From: Picocystis sp. L7 | Lineage: Eukaryota; Chlorophyta; Picocystophyceae; Picocystales; Picocystaceae | Direction: 5' to 3' | Assembly (NCBI GenBank): GCA_020975725.1 | Contig: QXJR01000003.1 | Location: 930,001-994,000, forward strand | Length of the DNA: 64,000 bases | Part shown: piece after piece, positions 58,944 through 64,000 of the stretch | Layout of the letters: every line of letters begins with the position of its first letter | How positions within the stretch are numbered: position 1 is the first letter of the stretch | Program-made: the position numbers and the translations under genes | Notes under the pieces: generated by a model | What the model was told of the DNA's origin: nothing | Seen by the model: only the letters and a program-made list of their open reading frames with translations | The model's database searches: none

Positions 58944-60252
58944 GCCTGACGTCGCCAATCCTGCCACCCGTCGGTTCTGTCGATGCAGTCGTGGATCCAG
59001 GCTGTATGTTCCCGGTTCATTCCCGAAGCCTTCCCGCTCGGGATCGGAATTCATGGTCCCTTTCGAAAAGGAGAACTCGTTCCCTTTCGTCGGGTCTGTC
59101 CCGGATTTCCCGCTCGTGTGGGGAATCTCAAGAGCACCTTCGCACACAATCAAACGCCTCAGCATGTGGTCACCAGGGTCGCCACCGGGGTCGAACAGAT
59201 ACGGTGGCCACAACAGCCGACCGTATTGGTACCGTTAACAAGGCCCCACTTGACGATTGAATTAGGTGCTTCCCACATAGTGACACGTGCGTGGCGTGGG
59301 AGAGGTTCTGGTGCTATGAGCATGTCTCCAACTCCGACTACCACCAAGAAAGCATGTCCATACATGGACAAACCAACACGGAACCGCCACAAGTGAAGAA
59401 CACGAGGAAATGCGAATTTCACTTGGCTTTCATCTCTGTATCTTGTGCAAGTAACGACAGTGGTTTCGATTGGTTTTAGTCATGCAATTCACGACACTCC
59501 TCTCTTTCCGGCTGATCGAAACTCGGGCACCTTAATATCCGTGCCTCTGCGCACGGTGGTGTTACGGACAGATTGGAGTAGAAGTGCAACCATTCAATCC
59601 AGACGATTAGATGCTGCTTTGGAATCGCAAGCGTTTTCCCACTAGCAGCGCGCGCAATGCGACGGTTGACGCCGCCGAATGTTCTGGGTCGGATGCGTTA
59701 CAACTTGGTTTCTTGACCCGCAAGACCCTTGGATTTGGATCCTTCTGTCGATTCCCATTCGTACGGTGGCTTGTTTGGTCCGGTGGCCGAATTGGTTGAG
59801 ACCGGACAAATGACTGGGGTCGGAACCCATGATCCTCTATGTGCATCTCACTTCCATTCGGGGTCGAAGAGGACACGAGATCCGGGAGGATTTGTATGAT
59901 GGTCAACCCGTTGGTAGATCCCTTTTCCCATGGTTCTGGTCACTTTACTGCGTCTTCATTCGCCATTCGACCCGCCTCTCACGTCCATGGCTCGTCTTTC
60001 GAACCTGTCCACCCGTGATCGTTGTCTTGTCCGCACCTCTGTCTCCACTTGGATCCCACCCTCCTTCGTTCCACCATGGGCTGGGGGTGGGGAGCTCAGC
60101 CATGCTTTTTTCCATCACGTGGGGGGGCACTCGAGGTCGGATGCCCAGGTGATGGGGGGGTGGTTGGGGTTGGTCCAGACACCCGACACCAAGGAAAACC
60201 GACGTGGTGGAAGACGGACGAGAAGGAAGGGTTGGTGAAAAAAACACGCACC
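58944..60252. other. Divergent spacer, TLC-like / PIN-like genes
   Basis: About 1.3 kb, no gene recognised. GGTCCCTTTCGAAAAGGAG at 59056-59073 is a two-sided form of the recurring motif, about 115 bp from the chosen TLC-like start. Frames are short shadows. Confidence 0.5.
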
Positions 60253-61998
60253 ATGTCCACACCCGACGCACAGATGGAGATGCTCAAGCAGTCCCTGCAA
60301 GCCGCCTTCCAAGCCAACGCGGTGGTGGTCATCCTGGTGCTGCTGGGTGTGGCCGCCACGCTCAAAGGGGTCTTCGATTCTCGTGGGATCTCCGACCTTG
60401 GTAGGCTGGTGTACCACGTCTCCCTGCCTTCACTGCTGTTCTACAACATCATGTACGAAGTCACCTGGGACAGGCTCAAGCAGCTCTGGGTGCTGCCGCT
60501 CTTCTGCACACTCCACATATTTACAGGAGCAGCCTTCTCCTGGATGCTCTCCACCCTCTGTGGACTGGAAACCATCCAGAGGAGGGCTACCACAGCAACG
60601 GTCACTTTTGGCAACGCCGGAGCCCTTGCCATTGCAGTCATCGTGTCATTGTGTGAATGCGAACCCATGAAAGGGATCGAAAACTGCAGGGTACAAGGGG
60701 TGGCCTACATTGCTTTCTACCTCATCACACAGAACGTATGGCTCTTCACCTTTGGACAGATGCTGCTATTCGGAGGGAAGAAAGCGCCACCTCCGCCTGA
60801 AGCCGTGTCTGAGGAGGAGCAAGAAGAAGGAGAACAAGAAGGAGACAAGGGAGAAGAGGAAGGACAAGAAGATTCCCAGCCCTCCGAATGGAGCTTCGAA
60901 GCCCCAGGTGTTGTACCTATACCCTCCTTGATGGGGGGACTGGATGAGCAAATACCGATGACGCCTCGTAGAGGAACAGAACATCTTTCACTGATGCGGC
61001 GATCTTATGACGGCCACGCATTGGGAAGAGGATTCCTGCCCAGGACTTTCTCCCACTCACAGGTTGGCAACTTGGACCGGTTAGAGCATTCAGTGCGTCC
61101 TATTTCAAGATCTGTCTATGGGAGAATGATGGCTGATCATGAAGAGGGTGGGAGTTTTTCACCAAGGATGCACACCAATTATGCCCATGAACGGTTGACC
61201 ATCCCAGCCATCAAGGATGCAGCGTCTTACTTGCCTTTAGAGGTGAGGGCGTTTCTTCCAGAGCACCATGGTTTCTATGGAGACTCCAGCGATGAGAGTT
61301 ATGAGGACAGCGACTTTGAAAGGTATGATACTTTAACAGCACCGTTTGTAGATGAGAGGAAACCTCGCAGGTATTTGCGCCTTGTGAGAAAGGGTATCAA
61401 GAAAGTAGTAAAGCGAACATGGGGCTTCATTTCGGGTCTGTTGAAGAACCCCCCCTTGCAAGCAGCTATACTTGCCATGGCACTCGGTCTTGTACCTCAA
61501 ATCAAAAGTGCTTTTGTGGAATCGGATGGGGCATTGCACAGTGTATATATGGCTATCAATACTTTAGGCCGAGCACAAGTGCCAGTATCCATGCTTATGC
61601 TCAGTGGATCTGGGACGTTGCGGTATTTGGAAAAGGTCCGTGAAAAAGCAGAGATAGAAGCAGGCATTGAGTGTGCAGGCTTCTCGTTTTCTTGGATTGC
61701 AATTGCGATCATGATCTTTGGCAGGATAATTGCCATGCCTTTGTTTGGCTACTTTTGGCTCCAGATGGCCGAAGGCTTGGGCATCTTTCCCGATTCTCGT
61801 CTGATGATGTTCGTGGTTTTGCTGGAAGCCGCTGTACCATCTGCTCAGAACGTTGTTATGATGCTCCTGGTTCATGGCGAGCTCGCTCAAGGTGCGGCCA
61901 TGGCAGAGATCATATTGTGGCAGTATGGATTTGCGGTTCCTTGCTTCATCATCTGCGTGGCATTCTTCCAGTACGTTTCCTTCGGGGCTGCCAATTGA
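60253..61998 (+). CDS. Auxin-efflux-carrier-like membrane transporter (PIN/PILS superfamily)
   Basis: A single exon of 581 residues. The ATG at 60253 (MSTPDAQMEMLKQSL) leads directly into the first membrane segment. Five hydrophobic segments lie in the N-terminal 175 residues, including VVVILVLLGVAATLKGVF, FYNIMYEV and TVTFGNAGALAIAVIVSL, the conserved FGNxGxLP-like site of the family. A long acidic, Ser-rich cytosolic loop (about 175-390) follows, then five more segments (AAILAMALGLVPQIKS, VPVSMLMLSGSGTL, FGRIIAMPLFGYFWL, VVLLEAAVPSAQNVVMMLL). Two halves around a loop are typical of PF03547 transporters, found from bacteria to plants. The substrate may be auxin-like acids, but algae use is unproven. 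Confidence 0.88.
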   Translation: MSTPDAQMEMLKQSLQAAFQANAVVVILVLLGVAATLKGVFDSRGISDLGRLVYHVSLPSLLFYNIMYEVTWDRLKQLWVLPLFCTLHIFTGAAFSWMLSTLCGLETIQRRATTATVTFGNAGALAIAVIVSLCECEPMKGIENCRVQGVAYIAFYLITQNVWLFTFGQMLLFGGKKAPPPPEAVSEEEQEEGEQEGDKGEEEGQEDSQPSEWSFEAPGVVPIPSLMGGLDEQIPMTPRRGTEHLSLMRRSYDGHALGRGFLPRTFSHSQVGNLDRLEHSVRPISRSVYGRMMADHEEGGSFSPRMHTNYAHERLTIPAIKDAASYLPLEVRAFLPEHHGFYGDSSDESYEDSDFERYDTLTAPFVDERKPRRYLRLVRKGIKKVVKRTWGFISGLLKNPPLQAAILAMALGLVPQIKSAFVESDGALHSVYMAINTLGRAQVPVSMLMLSGSGTLRYLEKVREKAEIEAGIECAGFSFSWIAIAIMIFGRIIAMPLFGYFWLQMAEGLGIFPDSRLMMFVVLLEAAVPSAQNVVMMLLVHGELAQGAAMAEIILWQYGFAVPCFIICVAFFQYVSFGAAN

Positions 61999-62196
61999 AT
62001 TTTGTGTACATTTCTCTCCTCCCTACTTGTCTCTACCCATCCTCCTACCTCATCCCATCCTGCATTCTGTGTGGTGGAACATCCCTGATCCAGGAGATTG
62101 TGGTCCAGTTGGACTTGACCGACCGACGTGTCGACGTATCAAACGAGCGGAAGAGCAGGACATTCCAACGCGCAGGAAGGGAGTTGCGGAAGGCAG

Positions 62197-63204
62197 ATGG
62201 GAAGGAAAGATGCGAAGAACTGCGAGGAATGCGCCGAGGAGGCGACAGTGGAGCGGGAGGGCGCGAACCCGAGGAGGATCACCGTGCTCTGTGGAATGTT
62301 CGTCTGGCTCGGTGGTGTCCACCTCACCATGTTCTTGCTGATCGCAAGCGCACTCACCCTGTCCTGGAGGATCTTCCTCACTTGCTTCGCTCTGCTGGTG
62401 AGCCTGCTCTTCGTCCCGCTTTTCGACACCGACGGTTGGAAGAAGAAGTTCTCCACTTTCATCGTCAAGTGTGCCTTGGCTTACTTTCCCATCACTTTCG
62501 AACAAGAAGAGGATTTGGACGAAGAAGAAAGGTACATCGTGGCGTTCTTTCCGCATTCAGCATTGCCAGTTGGGATATCAGTGCTGCATCCGAGCTCTCC
62601 ACTCTGCCCGAAAAACTTCAGGAACGGGAGGCTTGTTGGCTGTGGGTCTTCTGCCATTAGCTGGTGTCCTTTCGTCCGACACGTGTGGAGTTGGCTCTCC
62701 ATTGAGTCTTGTTCCCGACCTCATGTCAGCAAACGGCTGGAGGAAGGTAAGAGTGTCATTTTGATACCAGGAGGGGTGAGAGAGTGCATGCTGCTGCAGG
62801 AGGACAGCGAGAACATTTTTCTCAGCACGAGAAAAGGATTCATCAAATTGGCGCTGCAGCAAGGTGTTTCCATCGTACCTGCCTTTGCGTTTGGACAAAG
62901 CAGTGCATACCACTATGCCCGCTTGGGCCCACCACTGTTGCCGAGGAGAGCAGTGGATATGATTGCAAGGGCAGTTGGATTTCTGCCGATGTACATCTGG
63001 GGAGCACATGGGTCTCCCCTTCCACGTCCAGTTCCCATCCACGTAGTGTTGGGAAAGCCGATCCGCATCAAGGGAAAGGTTGCGAATCCCACCTACGCAC
63101 AGTTGAACGAAATCCACGCGGTGTACGTGGAAGAACTCAAGGCCTTGTTTCATCGACACGTGGGAAAAGTCCCCGATGCCAAGCCGACCTTGGTCATCCA
63201 CTGA
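62197..63204 (+). CDS. DGAT2-family acyltransferase
   Basis: A single exon of 335 residues. The ATG at 62197 (MGRKDAKNCEECAEEA) is the first in frame after the PIN-like gene, whose stop is 198 bp upstream. Two N-terminal membrane segments (VLCGMFVWLGGVHLTMFLLI, LTCFALLVSLLFVPLF) form the usual hairpin. The catalytic block reads FFPHSALPVG, where most DGAT2 enzymes have HPHG. Then come IPGGVRECMLL, RKGFIKLALQQGVSIVPAFAFGQ and HVVLGKPI. The family esterifies diacylglycerol, monoacylglycerol or alcohols at the endoplasmic reticulum. The changed HPHG motif makes the substrate class open. Confidence 0.9.
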   Translation: MGRKDAKNCEECAEEATVEREGANPRRITVLCGMFVWLGGVHLTMFLLIASALTLSWRIFLTCFALLVSLLFVPLFDTDGWKKKFSTFIVKCALAYFPITFEQEEDLDEEERYIVAFFPHSALPVGISVLHPSSPLCPKNFRNGRLVGCGSSAISWCPFVRHVWSWLSIESCSRPHVSKRLEEGKSVILIPGGVRECMLLQEDSENIFLSTRKGFIKLALQQGVSIVPAFAFGQSSAYHYARLGPPLLPRRAVDMIARAVGFLPMYIWGAHGSPLPRPVPIHVVLGKPIRIKGKVANPTYAQLNEIHAVYVEELKALFHRHVGKVPDAKPTLVIH

Positions 63205-63278
63205 GGAGGATCTGCCTCTTGCAACTCACCTGCACCTGCATGGAATCGTTGCACCTCTTTTTCTTCCATCAGGCATGT

Positions 63279-63284
63279 AATAAA
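63279..63284 (+). terminator. Possible polyadenylation signal of DGAT2 gene
   Basis: AATAAA in the context TGTAATAAAT, 75 bp after the stop, matching the context after RPB5. Confidence 0.4.
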
Positions 63285-63470
63285 TCGTTCTCACAGTCCT
63301 CATGGGTGCCGACCACCGTTCCCTGTTGGACCCAAGTGGTAGAATCCAATGGGAAAGCCATGGAGTGGTGGTCTGGTCCCATGAATTCTTGTGTACAGAC
63401 GGGGAGTGACATTCGAATGCCTCTTCAGCATCCGCGACCAGCAGGATTGAAACAAGTGCGTGCTGCACCA

Positions 63471-64000
63471 TGTTCCGACAACGCCTTTGTACGTTGGCGT
63501 CGATGTCCGACGCTTTGGGATGGACAAATGCAAGCTTGAGCTTGGGACCGTCGGTGTGGTTGCAGCTGGAGAAACAAGGATACGCAGTGGTGGAAGGCTT
63601 TGTGGGAAGAAATGCGTGCGAGCAGCTGCGTTCTGCAATCGATCGACTCAAAGGCGATCGATTGGTCCCCAATGCCACACATTTCGTGGCTGGTGATGGC
63701 AGCCGAGAGCTCCTGGTGAAATCTCAGATATTCGAAACAGAGACGCACGTGAAAGGGATCGTGGAGCAAGCTCCATGCTTGTCCGTGCTGCACAACGATA
63801 CAACACTCCAGGAAAGGATCAATCGAGGCATGCCCGCGCTTGGGTTGCAGTCTCGGAGCATCAAGCTGCAATACAATGCAGGCAAAGGAGGGTGTTTCCC
63901 AATGCATTTTGACAGCGAAGAAACCGTTGATGGAAGGGTCCTCACTGCCATTCTATACCTAAATGAAGAATGGACTCAGAGCTACGGAGGGCAATTGCGT
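63471..64000 (+). CDS. 2OG-Fe(II) oxygenase, prolyl-hydroxylase type (partial)
   Basis: The frame is open from the ATG at 63471 (MFRQRLCTLASMSDALG) to the window end, 176 codons plus two bases, so the C-terminus lies outside. After an N-terminal helix (LEKQGYAVVEGFVGRNACEQL) the double-stranded beta-helix begins. RSIKLQYNAGKGGCFPMHFDSEE supplies the first iron ligands, H and D of HxD. Then VLTAILYLNEEWTQSYGGQLR is the conserved strand before the second histidine, which lies beyond the window. The pattern is that of prolyl 4-hydroxylase/EGL-9-like oxygenases. Substrate unknown. No intron signals are needed within the visible part. Confidence 0.88.

Noticed and set aside
1-64000. tRNA, rRNA, CRISPR arrays or bacterial-type operons
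   Set aside because: I looked by eye for T-loop words, rRNA-like blocks and spaced repeats and found none. Introns and eukaryotic gene families exclude a bacterial layout. A tRNAscan or Rfam run would be decisive.

Overview
The window is nuclear DNA of a compact eukaryotic genome. It holds about 30 protein genes on both strands, mostly single-exon or with a few GT-AG introns of about 50-130 bp (donors such as GTACGT, GTAAGT, GTGAGT), and short intergenic gaps. Several genes have forms best known from the green lineage: an LSD1-type triple zinc-finger protein that keeps the plant C-terminal tail, a SAP30-like protein with the plant AFR architecture, a serine acetyltransferase ending in WSDYII, and a presequence-bearing, plant-like transaldolase and pterin dehydratase. 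I infer a unicellular green alga, possibly of the streptophyte side. Genus cannot be told from the sequence alone. No tRNA, rRNA or CRISPR was found.

Layout. 0-20 kb: a sirtuin; a secreted FN2-like/lamin-tail/CotH-kinase protein and a shorter tandem paralogue without the kinase; ubinuclein (HIRA histone-chaperone complex); a stefin-type cystatin; the SAP30/AFR co-repressor subunit; spliceosomal SmB; a Mis18-domain centromere protein diverging from RNA polymerase subunit RPB5 across eight near-perfect 104-bp tandem repeats; two tandem secreted fasciclin proteins. 20-41 kb: serine acetyltransferase, a possible very small gene, an S1/P1 nuclease diverging from proteasome subunit RPN8, a NIT1-type amidase, transaldolase, a RAP-domain organelle RNA protein, CENP-S/MHF1, a CtlX-type amidinotransferase-family hydrolase, UPF1, a pterin-4a-carbinolamine dehydratase, LSD1. 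41.9-47 kb: one Ty1/copia LTR element that looks whole and young. 47-64 kb: a SirB1-like transglutaminase-fold/TPR protein, a carnosine-synthase-like ATP-grasp ligase, a MYND+CS protein, a VHS-domain protein with long low-complexity tail, a 3-kb AT-richer tract with exon-like fragments that I could not assemble, a TLC-like membrane protein, a PIN/PILS-type carrier, a DGAT2-family acyltransferase, and a 2OG-Fe(II) oxygenase cut by the window end.

The genes do not form one pathway. Themes are chromatin and centromere (sirtuin, ubinuclein, SAP30/AFR, Mis18, CENP-S), RNA metabolism (SmB, RPB5, UPF1, RAP), and secreted or wall-type proteins (FN2/LTD/CotH, fasciclins). Two short motifs recur near gene 5' ends: GGGTTCGAAAGG(GACC) and the palindrome-like GAGATCTCGAT/CATCGATACCTC. 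The strongest unexplained structure is the 104-bp repeat array in the Mis18/RPB5 divergent promoter.
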